A stretch of 64,000 nucleotides of DNA from Heracleum sosnowskyi (taxonomy: Eukaryota; Streptophyta; Magnoliopsida; Apiales; Apiaceae), in NCBI GenBank assembly GCA_030848705.1, contig CM061243.1, positions 100,376,436 through 100,440,435 of the forward strand. Direction: 5' to 3'. Below, in pieces: positions 13,515 to 21,370 of this stretch. Numbering within the stretch: position 1 is the first letter of the stretch; every line of letters begins with the position of its first letter. The translations under genes and the position numbers were made by a program. The notes below the pieces were generated by a model. That model saw nothing but the letters and a program-made list of their open reading frames with translations. It ran no database searches and was not told where the DNA came from.

Positions 13515-14290
13515 TCTTGAATAGATAGAATCTTCACACTACCATCTTTCATGAAGTACAGAAGCTTTTCTTTCTTTTCAAAACCATCATGACAATCTAT
13601 AACTATATCAACAGCTAATAAATTGTTCAGGTTTTCAGAAGTTAAAGTACCTCCAATTTCTGTCAAGGAGTAAGGATCAACATATGACATATTCAGATAT
13701 TCACCATCTCTGTGTCCAATACCTCCTCTTGAATTACTTGACAATTGCTTCAGATTTGAAAACATCTTTAACCAGAGTGCTTTTGATCTAACCATCTCAG
13801 ATAAATCAACAACACTTGAAGCGCTTGTAATAATTCCACCAGACTGAAAATTGATAGGTGTATCACAACTTAATGTGCTAATATGTTTCCACTTCTTGTA
13901 TTTCTCCTTTTCATGAGCGTAGCTTCTTTCAAGTAAAGATTCTTGTCTGCTTGAATTTCTCCATTTTCTTCCATTTGAAAGTTTAAGCCTTTGTAGATAG
14001 AGATTGAAATCTTCATATGTTCTTTTTGTAATATCTCTTCTTCTGGCTTCTTCTTCTTCATCTACTTCTTTGTTGTGACAATCAACAACAGTAGATAAGA
14101 TTATCAAATCAACCTCTTGCAGAATTTCAGATTCGTCAGGATCTTGAATATTGTCAGGATTAGAATCTTCAATTTGATTTGTATTGCTGAGAGTTGATTT
14201 TCTTGATTTTCTTCTCAATTCAGGTTCTTCTTCAACAATTCCATCATCACCAAAAGTAGATCTGTCAGGAACTACTAGAGTTTGAATAGG
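13508..14290 (-). CDS. Element A accessory protein, third segment beyond an in-frame TAA
   Basis: In the same frame as the preceding segment, 24 codons before the first ATG at 14218, then 236 more. It is highly charged at first (EEEEARRRDITKRTYEDF), then a mixed region with possible secondary structure (HEKEKYKKWKHIS, SEMVRSKALWLKMFSNLKQL, DIVIDCHDGFEKKEK). It ends with a TGA that looks like the result of a frameshift, because the C-terminal segment continues in another frame. The continuity suggests the TAA at 14291 is a nonsense mutation or read-through site, not the natural end. Confidence 0.55.
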   Translation of the reverse strand, partial: PIQTLVVPDRSTFGDDGIVEEEPELRRKSRKSTLSNTNQIEDSNPDNIQDPDESEILQEVDLIILSTVVDCHNKEVDEEEEARRRDITKRTYEDFNLYLQRLKLSNGRKWRNSSRQESLLERSYAHEKEKYKKWKHISTLSCDTPINFQSGGIITSASSVVDLSEMVRSKALWLKMFSNLKQLSSNSRGGIGHRDGEYLNMSYVDPYSLTEIGGTLTSENLNNLLAVDIVIDCHDGFEKKEKLLYFMKDGSVKILSIQDC

Positions 14291-16249
14291 TTAAGGAATT
14301 TCTTCAATTCTTAACCCTCTAGACCTTGTCTGTCTAGGTAATATTTGAGTTGAAGAACCTCTTTTACTTCTTCTAGCACCTCTCCTACCTCTGCTTCCTC
14401 TACCTCTAGCAGGAGCAGTATAGCTTTCCACTGTCTCTCTCTGTAATCTCAAGAATTCTTCATGTGAGAGATCTGGATATTCTTCACTTGTTGTAGAGAG
14501 TGCTTTTCTTGCATATAATTGTTGAACTCTTTTATCAGTGTGATATAGAGTAACAATTCTGCCGTCTTTTGTAGAAAACTTCTGGAATAAATTTGATGCA
14601 TCTTCAGGATTATCAATAATCACATCTTCATCACCTTCAGGAATTGTAGCAAGAATTTGTCCATGACCAGGTGTCAGGATTTGATCTTCCGTCAGGATCT
14701 GAGATTGCATCAATGTTCTTACTGTCTTAACTCCAGAATCAGAAACATGAGTTGACTGCGTTGTTTGACTTTGAGAAGTTTGAATTGTAGACTTCAAAAC
14801 CGCAGCATCAGAGGTTTCTCCTTGTATCACTTTGTCACCACCATCATCTCCAGTATCATCATCATTATTTCTTAATACTAGATCAGGTGTACATTTTGTC
14901 TGAATAACCTTCTCCCCCTTTTTGACATCAGGATTTGACAATAATTGCAAAATTAAGGAAAGAGAGGCTTGAATTTCAGTTACCTTAGTATCCAGAGAAT
15001 CAATTCTTTGTTTGATTGAGGTTTGTTCTGAAACAACAGATTTCACTTGGGATTCCACTACCCTCAGTTGTAAAGTAGTAGGCACCTTTGTAAAATTATT
15101 AAAGATATCAGTCCTCACTTTTTCAGTTGAACCCTTGATAGAATCAATCTCACTTTTCAGGCTTTTGGATAACAGAGTTGTAGCCTTCAGATGATTCTTC
15201 AAGTCTTGATTCTCTATAGACTTCACTGCATTATAGGCATGTTCAATCGCAGAAGAAAAACTGATAGATTCATCAGAATTGTGCCATGAATTGTTCCATT
15301 CATTCTGTCTAAATGCCTCTGCAGGATCAAAGGAAGGAGTAGAAAAATCTTGCCTCTGATCTTTCCCAGTGAAAGCATTGCTAGCCATATATGTACTTGA
15401 TGAACCAAAATTAGTTCCAAGACTAATCTTGAGTGCTGTAGCAAGCTGTTCCTTCTCTTTTCTATTCTCATTATCATCATCACTATCATCATCAGAATTA
15501 TCATCATCAGAACCATGAGATTTATCAGGATCAGGAATTGCAATACCTTTCAGTTTATCCTGTGATTCTGAGATAGGATGATCCATTGGTCTTGAACGAA
15601 GTGACTGTATCAAAATAGGCTCAGTATCAGGAGCACCACTAACGTCAGGATGAACATCGTCAGGATTTGATATGCTTGCATCAGTATTTGCTACCAATGG
15701 TTCTTGTGGAGCTTGAGGTTCAGAAGCTGCTTCAACACTTTGAGCTAAAGGTTCTTGTGTGCTTCCCTCATTGACAATGTTCTCGACCAATCTTTCAACA
15801 GAAGCTGTAGCTTTGCCTGCATCTTCACTTTGAGAAGATGGTTCTTGTGTAGCTGGAATGTTGATGTCTTCATTCTCCCTTTGAGAAAATGGTTCTTGTG
15901 TGACCATTCCACTAGCTAAGCCTTCACCCAAACTTTGATTGAGTGGTTCTTGTGTGGCAGGATCAACAGTAGCTGCTGAATTACTCTGAAATTCAGGTTC
16001 TTGTGGGCTTGATCCTTTCAGCTTCTTCTGTCTCTGATAGACTAACTCTTCTGCATTCCTCTTTTTCTTTGATGTAGGTGTAAGACCAACCAAGGAAGCA
16101 GTTGTAGAAACCTTCTCCCAAGAATGTCCTCGAATCTGAGATGGAGAGGCTGGAGAGTCTGATATAGAGACAACTTTTGTTGCTGCATCAGGAATACTAA
16201 CATCAGGATTTGATGTCTGAATATCAGTATCCTTCATTTGCACTGTCAA
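14291..16249 (-). CDS. Element A accessory protein, central region (652-codon open frame)
   Basis: Continuation of the accessory protein in the next frame; the nominal start at 16249 is not an ATG, and the first ATG is four codons in. The first half is low-complexity with a repeated QEP(L/S) motif (TQEPLNQS, TQEPFSQ, TQEPSSQ, TQEPLAQS, PQEPLV) and NPD/DPD motifs encoded by the TCAGGAT word. An acidic DDDNSDDDSDDD stretch follows, then a heptad-rich coil at about 345-440 that ends in VKKGEKV, as the coils of B and C end in KGEK. Near the end is an arginine/glycine-rich nucleic-acid-binding-like patch (ARGRGSRGRRGARRSKRG). It stops at TAA 14291-14293, but the same frame stays open beyond it. 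Function unknown. Confidence 0.7.
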   Translation of the reverse strand: MTVQMKDTDIQTSNPDVSIPDAATKVVSISDSPASPSQIRGHSWEKVSTTASLVGLTPTSKKKRNAEELVYQRQKKLKGSSPQEPEFQSNSAATVDPATQEPLNQSLGEGLASGMVTQEPFSQRENEDINIPATQEPSSQSEDAGKATASVERLVENIVNEGSTQEPLAQSVEAASEPQAPQEPLVANTDASISNPDDVHPDVSGAPDTEPILIQSLRSRPMDHPISESQDKLKGIAIPDPDKSHGSDDDNSDDDSDDDNENRKEKEQLATALKISLGTNFGSSSTYMASNAFTGKDQRQDFSTPSFDPAEAFRQNEWNNSWHNSDESISFSSAIEHAYNAVKSIENQDLKNHLKATTLLSKSLKSEIDSIKGSTEKVRTDIFNNFTKVPTTLQLRVVESQVKSVVSEQTSIKQRIDSLDTKVTEIQASLSLILQLLSNPDVKKGEKVIQTKCTPDLVLRNNDDDTGDDGGDKVIQGETSDAAVLKSTIQTSQSQTTQSTHVSDSGVKTVRTLMQSQILTEDQILTPGHGQILATIPEGDEDVIIDNPEDASNLFQKFSTKDGRIVTLYHTDKRVQQLYARKALSTTSEEYPDLSHEEFLRLQRETVESYTAPARGRGSRGRRGARRSKRGSSTQILPRQTRSRGLRIEEIP

Positions 16250-17520
16250 AGGAATATGATACCTGCTCTTTGATAATTTCCTTGTCTTTTGTGGTTTGAT
16301 AAAGGTACCACAGCTTTAGTAGCAGTATCAGCAACTTCCTTGTTCACATTCATCACAGAGGATATAGGTAAGTCATCCTCTGAATCACTTTCATCAATCA
16401 ACCTTAACTTCCTTTTCACAGGAACATTCTTAACAACCTTATCAGCTTTCTTGACCAGGACCCCTTGTACACCCCCTTGTATCTTCTTTTTAGTGAGTGG
16501 TGTAGAGGAAAAATCCTTTGAACCTGATTGCCTTCCAGACACATCAGTTCTAGCTGATTTCTTTGATTTTACAACTAAAGTCTTTTGAGAGACAGTAGAG
16601 GTGGTTGTTAACTGTTTAGACTGTTTAGGTTGCATGCTTGTGTCAGGAACAAGGTGGGTTGGTCCTTGTACCATAGCATTAGAAAGTAGTCCATAACGAG
16701 TAGGCATTTTCTGATGTAAGAAAAACCTAACCTCATCAGGAATAAAAGCATTTCCTATGAAACCATTTGCCTTATCACTGTTGACTAAGGACTTAATATT
16801 ATTCTCAGTAATTCTACAGATTGGTAGAACTACATCATCCTCAAAAACAACATTAGGACATAAGTGATTAAATATCAACTGTAAAAATCTAAGAAAACAG
16901 ACAGAACCCAATTTATCTGATTTCCTATCACTTAAAGCTTTTAAGATAAAAGAGCCATAATCAAACACTGTAGAATGGATAAGAGAGTACCCAATTTTAA
17001 GAGATCCTGATGGAAGAGCATCAAAATTTGATGTCTTGTTCAGGAAACAGCGGCTGATTGTATCAAAGAAGAAATTCCATTCCTTCTTAAGCTTTGTCCT
17101 AAAGAGATTTCCATATCTCTTTACTTCTCCATTGTAGCCCAGTTTCTTGACAAACTCAAATAGAGCAGAGTCTGAAATCACCCTAGGAACTTTTTCACCC
17201 AGAATAGGCAAATGCAATGCCTCTTCAATAACAGCAGGAGTGACATGATGAGTGACCCCATTTGATTCGAACTGCATCAGAATGGTTCCTGTAGAACTTT
17301 GACCAAAAACAACTGTGTTCCAAACCTGCATTACAGACTTAAAAGAAACACTTGCAGGCTCTGTTAAAGCATACTTCAATGGGCTTGAAGTAAGAAAATC
17401 TTGAATTATATGGAACTCAGTAGGCAATTCTTGATGGTCTAGTATGGCTACAAAGTTATTAGTGGCAAAAGTAATATCACGAATTACTGTTTGTTTGTTC
17501 ATGAAAGATGAAGACGCCAT
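16246..17520 (-). CDS. Element A accessory protein, N-terminal domain (424 aa)
   Basis: Start ATG in a good context (ACAATGGCG). Residues about 20-260 form a globular domain homologous to the N-termini of the accessory ORFs of elements B and C. Shared landmarks are an MQFESNGV / FTIQGK / FTISGQ strand, then LKKEWNFFFD, then SNFDALPSG, and a closing FLRFLQLIFNHL. It resembles the poorly characterised 'putative plant transposon protein' families found near plant retroelements. Residues 300-420 are basic and low-complexity (KKSARTDVSG, KKADKVVKNVPVKRKLR), including a likely nuclear localisation signal. No signal peptide or membrane span, so it is not an envelope. A 1-bp indel in an A-run near 16297-16301 appears to break the continuation into the next ORF. 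Function unknown. Confidence 0.75.
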   Translation of the reverse strand: MASSSFMNKQTVIRDITFATNNFVAILDHQELPTEFHIIQDFLTSSPLKYALTEPASVSFKSVMQVWNTVVFGQSSTGTILMQFESNGVTHHVTPAVIEEALHLPILGEKVPRVISDSALFEFVKKLGYNGEVKRYGNLFRTKLKKEWNFFFDTISRCFLNKTSNFDALPSGSLKIGYSLIHSTVFDYGSFILKALSDRKSDKLGSVCFLRFLQLIFNHLCPNVVFEDDVVLPICRITENNIKSLVNSDKANGFIGNAFIPDEVRFFLHQKMPTRYGLLSNAMVQGPTHLVPDTSMQPKQSKQLTTTSTVSQKTLVVKSKKSARTDVSGRQSGSKDFSSTPLTKKKIQGGVQGVLVKKADKVVKNVPVKRKLRLIDESDSEDDLPISSVMNVNKEVADTATKAVVPLSNHKRQGNYQRAGIIFL

Positions 17521-18016
17521 TGTAATGCTTTTGAAAACTCGAGAATTAAGATTTGAAGCAATTAGGGTATGAAAGCACAGAGAGAGATAAAAACGAAAAA
17601 CTGATGATGAGAGAGTAATGAAAGATGTAAAACAATAAAAAGTATTTTGTTAAAACAAAATATTACTCTCAATGACAGGTGGCAAAATATGATTTGTGTA
17701 TAACTAATTAGTGGACAGATTACGTGTGTCATTAAATAAAACTGCACCGCTTTTTATGTGTATGTATAGATATATCTATAATAGAGCAACACACGTGCGT
17801 ATACAGTTGTCCTACTAAAACTCAATCGTCCATTAGCAGATACAGACGAAAAATTAGGCACAAATTAAGTAATGAAATACTGACCTGTACATCAGGATTG
17901 ACCAGTTGACTTCCTGTCAGGATTGAGTCCTATCAGGATTTGATCAAAGATACATACCTTTCTGAATAACCATCAGAATTTGACAGTTATCAGGATTTCC
18001 TCTCTGTAGCTTTTCC
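17521..18016 (-). promoter_or_regulatory. Element A post-pol spacer and leader of the accessory ORF
   Basis: Between the pol stop and the accessory ATG. Next to pol (17888-18000) are four copies of TCAGGATT plus variants within about 110 bases. Nearer the accessory ORF (17535-17640) the sense strand is CT-rich (TATCTCTCTCTGTGCTTTC), resembling an ordinary plant 5' leader, with a weak TATA-like ACATAAAAAG about 230 bases upstream of the ATG. This suggests a separate transcript for the accessory ORF; the promoter is inferred, not proven. Confidence 0.45.
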
Positions 18017-21000
18017 TCAGAAATTCTCAAAATTCATCATTCCATGTTCATTCACCAATTTATTGAAAGTAGCTTCAGGTAGTGGCTTGGTGAATATATC
18101 AGCTAGTTGTTGATCAGTAGGAACAAAGTGAAGTTCAATTGTTCCTTCCAGAACCTGTTCTCTTATAAAGTGATATCTGATACTTATGTGTTTAGTAAGA
18201 GAATGCTGAACTGGATTTCCTGTCATTGCAATAGCACTTTGGTTATCACAATAAATAGGGATTTTTGAGTATGACAGGCCATAATCTAACAACTGATTTC
18301 TCATCCACATTATCTGAGCACAACAACTTCCTGCAGCAATGTACTCAGCTTCTGCAGTTGAAGTGGAAATAGATTTCTGCTTTTTACTGAACCATGAAAC
18401 TAGTCTTCCACCCAAAAACTGACAACTTCCTGAAGTACTTTTCCTGTCTATTTTGCATCCTGCAAAATCAGCATCTGAATAACCACACAATCCAAAATCT
18501 GATTCCCTTGTATACCAAAGGCCAAGTGAAGGAGTGCCTTTGAGATATCTGAAAATTCTTTTGACTGCAATCAGATGTGGTTCTCTAGGTTTTGCTTGAA
18601 ATCTTGCACATAGACAGGTTGCAAACATGATATCTGGTCTACTGGCAGTGAGATACAATAAAGAGCCAATCATTCCTCTGTAGTGAGTTACATCTACCTC
18701 TTCACCTTGATCAGGATCAAGTTTGGTAGCTGTAGCTATGGGAGTTGAAGCAGGAGTACTGTCTTGCATGTTAAACCTTGTCAGTAAATTCCTTGTGTAT
18801 TTAGACTGATTAATAAAAATCCCTTCATCAGTCTGTTTAACTTGAAGACCCAGAAAGTAACTCATTTCTCCCATCATGCTCATTTGATATCTTGACTGCA
18901 TAAGCTTGGAAAACTTTTCACACAGCTTATTGTTTGTTGACCCAAAAATGATATCATCAACATAAATCTGAACTAACAGCAACTCCTTACCATGATTCAA
19001 ATAAAATAGAGTTTTATCAATTGCACCTCTTTTGAATCCACTTTCCAGTAAGAATTGAGCTAAGGTTTCATACCATGCTCTTGGAGCTTGCTTTAGTCCA
19101 TAAAGTGCCTTATCCAGTCTGTAGACATGATCTGGATATTTAGGATCAATGAAACCAGGAGGTTGTTCAACATAAACTTCTTCCTCCAGTTCACCATTTA
19201 AGAAAGCACTTTTAACATCCATCTGGAAAACCTTGAATTTCTTATGTGCTGCATAAGCAAGAAATATCCTGATGGCTTCTAGTCTTGCAACAGGAGCAAA
19301 AGTTTCATCATAGTCAATTCCCTCTTGTTGGGAATACCCCTTTGCAACTAGTCTAGCTTTATTTCTGATAATGACTCCATCAGAATCAGTCTTGTTCTTG
19401 AAAATCCACTTTGTACCAACTATTGATCTATTCTTTGGTCTTGGTACCAGTTTCCAGACTTCATTCCTTTCAAATTCATTCAGTTCTTCTTGCATTGCAG
19501 TAACCCAATCAGCATCTTTAAGTGCATCTTCAACTTTCTTAGGCTCCTCCTTGGACAGAAAGTTATTGTATAAACATTCATTCTGGGTTGCACTTCTTGT
19601 TTGAACACCTGCATCAGGATCTCCAATTATCAAATCAGGAGTATGATCTTTAGTCCATTTCCTTGCTGGTGTCAAATTGTTTCTTGAAGTAGATGCTCCC
19701 CCTGGATTGGTGTTATCTTGATTGAAAGAATTTGATTGATTTGAAGCTCTCCCTGAATTATTGCTATGCCCTCCTGATGTGTTATCAGGATCTTCACTTG
19801 AATCAGTATCTGAAGAATTCTGTCCTGATGATTGAGTTGACTCTGAACTTGTAGTTGAATGCCGTTGCTCCCCCTCAACATTAGCACTACTAGTTGTATT
19901 ACTGTTGTTTGCATCATCAGTATTAGTACCATCAGTACCTGGTGAGTCATCAGGATTTGGTGACCCGTCAGTACTGGATGAATGGACAGCTTCTGATTCA
20001 CTTTCTTCAGGTTCCTTGGAAGCTTCATTTTCAAATAACAATCTATCATGCGAGTCTTCAATTATTCCAGTTATCTTCTTATCATCAAAAGATACATGTA
20101 TTGACTCCATGACAGTTCTTGTTCTCAAATTAAAAACTCTGAAGGCTCTTGATGTAGGATAACCTATGAATATTCCTTCATCAGCCTTTGTTTCAAATTT
20201 CCCTAGCTGTTCAGGATGAGTTCTGAGAACAAAACATTTACAGCCAAACACATGCAAATGCTTCAGACTTGGCTTCTTCTCTTTGAGAGACTGATAAGGA
20301 GTGACACCATGCCTGTTTATCAATGTAAGATTTTGTGTATAGCATGCTGTGTTGACTGCTTCTGCCCAGAAATATGTAGGTAATTTAGCTTCTTCCAACA
20401 TAGTTCTGCCAGCTTCAATAAGAGTTCTATTCTTCCTTTCTACTACTCCATTTTGCTGAGGTGTGCCAGGAGCAGAGAATTGTTGAATGATTCCTTTGTA
20501 TTTGCAGAACTCTTCCATCTTTGAATTCTTAAATTCAGTACCATTATCACTTCTCAGAATCTTGACTTTGTACTTTGTGGTTGTCTCAATCATCCTCACA
20601 TGATCCAACAGAACTTCAGGAGTTTCATCTTTTCTGTGCAGAAAATACACCCAGGTGAATCTAGAATATTCATCAACAATTACAAGAGTGTACCTTTTCT
20701 TACTGATGGACATGATGTTGACTGGACCAAACAGATCAAGATGTAGCATGTGATATGGTTCTTCAATAGAGGATTCTGATTTACTCTGGAATGATGTCCT
20801 TCTTTGTTTTGCTTTTTGGCATGCATCACAGAGTCCATCAGGTGTATATAAGACATTAGGTAATCCTCTTACTAACTCTTTCTTAACCAACTCATTGATG
20901 TTGCTGAAGTTGAGATGAGAAAGCTTCTTGTGCCAATTCCAACTTTCATCTACTGAAGCTTTACTGATGAAACATGTAGGGGAGCCATCAGTATCTGAGA

Positions 21001-21355
21001 GAATGTTTGCTTCATATATGTTACCATGCCTGTAGCCAGTTAGTGCTATCTTCCCTGTTGCTTTACTGACTACTTCACAATGTGTGGAATAGAAATTGAC
21101 ATGATAACCTCTGTCAGTGATTTGACTAATACTCAACAAGTTGTGTTTTAGTCCCTTCACTAGAGCTACTTTTTCAATGATGACATTTCCAATGATTATA
21201 TTGCCATATCCCAAGGTTTGTCCAATGTTGCCATCTCCATAAGACACAGTTGGGCCAGCTTTTTCCTCATATTCTGATAACAGGGCTTTGTTTCCAGTCA
21301 TGTGCACAGAACATCCACTATCCATGACTAACACATTTTTCCTTTTACCCTGCAT
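18017..21355 (-). CDS. pol: Element A pol polyprotein: protease, integrase, reverse transcriptase, RNase H (1112 aa)
   Basis: In the same frame as gag, separated by the gag TAG and five sense codons; the open segment starts MQGKRKN, right after an acceptor-like TGATGCAG. Domains in order: aspartic protease (DSGCSVHMTG, about residue 12); integrase zinc finger HHCC (HKKLSHLNF to CDACQKAK, about 142-180) and the D,D,E core (LDLFGP; LRSDNGTEF; QQNGVVERKNR, about 205-310); a GKF chromatin-proximal region; a long Ser/Asp/Asn-rich linker carrying several TCAGGAT words (19610-19990); reverse transcriptase (TKWIFKNK onward, catalytic IYVDDIIFG); RNase H (GYSDADFAGCKIDRKSTSG, TAEAEYIA). Full length with all catalytic motifs, so possibly functional. 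Ends ELHFVPTDQQLADIFTKPL then NEHGMMNFENF. Confidence 0.95.
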   Translation of the reverse strand: MQGKRKNVLVMDSGCSVHMTGNKALLSEYEEKAGPTVSYGDGNIGQTLGYGNIIIGNVIIEKVALVKGLKHNLLSISQITDRGYHVNFYSTHCEVVSKATGKIALTGYRHGNIYEANILSDTDGSPTCFISKASVDESWNWHKKLSHLNFSNINELVKKELVRGLPNVLYTPDGLCDACQKAKQRRTSFQSKSESSIEEPYHMLHLDLFGPVNIMSISKKRYTLVIVDEYSRFTWVYFLHRKDETPEVLLDHVRMIETTTKYKVKILRSDNGTEFKNSKMEEFCKYKGIIQQFSAPGTPQQNGVVERKNRTLIEAGRTMLEEAKLPTYFWAEAVNTACYTQNLTLINRHGVTPYQSLKEKKPSLKHLHVFGCKCFVLRTHPEQLGKFETKADEGIFIGYPTSRAFRVFNLRTRTVMESIHVSFDDKKITGIIEDSHDRLLFENEASKEPEESESEAVHSSSTDGSPNPDDSPGTDGTNTDDANNSNTTSSANVEGEQRHSTTSSESTQSSGQNSSDTDSSEDPDNTSGGHSNNSGRASNQSNSFNQDNTNPGGASTSRNNLTPARKWTKDHTPDLIIGDPDAGVQTRSATQNECLYNNFLSKEEPKKVEDALKDADWVTAMQEELNEFERNEVWKLVPRPKNRSIVGTKWIFKNKTDSDGVIIRNKARLVAKGYSQQEGIDYDETFAPVARLEAIRIFLAYAAHKKFKVFQMDVKSAFLNGELEEEVYVEQPPGFIDPKYPDHVYRLDKALYGLKQAPRAWYETLAQFLLESGFKRGAIDKTLFYLNHGKELLLVQIYVDDIIFGSTNNKLCEKFSKLMQSRYQMSMMGEMSYFLGLQVKQTDEGIFINQSKYTRNLLTRFNMQDSTPASTPIATATKLDPDQGEEVDVTHYRGMIGSLLYLTASRPDIMFATCLCARFQAKPREPHLIAVKRIFRYLKGTPSLGLWYTRESDFGLCGYSDADFAGCKIDRKSTSGSCQFLGGRLVSWFSKKQKSISTSTAEAEYIAAGSCCAQIMWMRNQLLDYGLSYSKIPIYCDNQSAIAMTGNPVQHSLTKHISIRYHFIREQVLEGTIELHFVPTDQQLADIFTKPLPEATFNKLVNEHGMMNFENF

Positions 21356-21370
21356 CAGAATAGTAAAACA

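Noticed and set aside
13059..17520. Envelope-like gene of element A (and the equivalents in B and C)
   Set aside because: No signal peptide, no transmembrane helix, no cleavage site; composition is charged, with coils and nuclear-type basic clusters.
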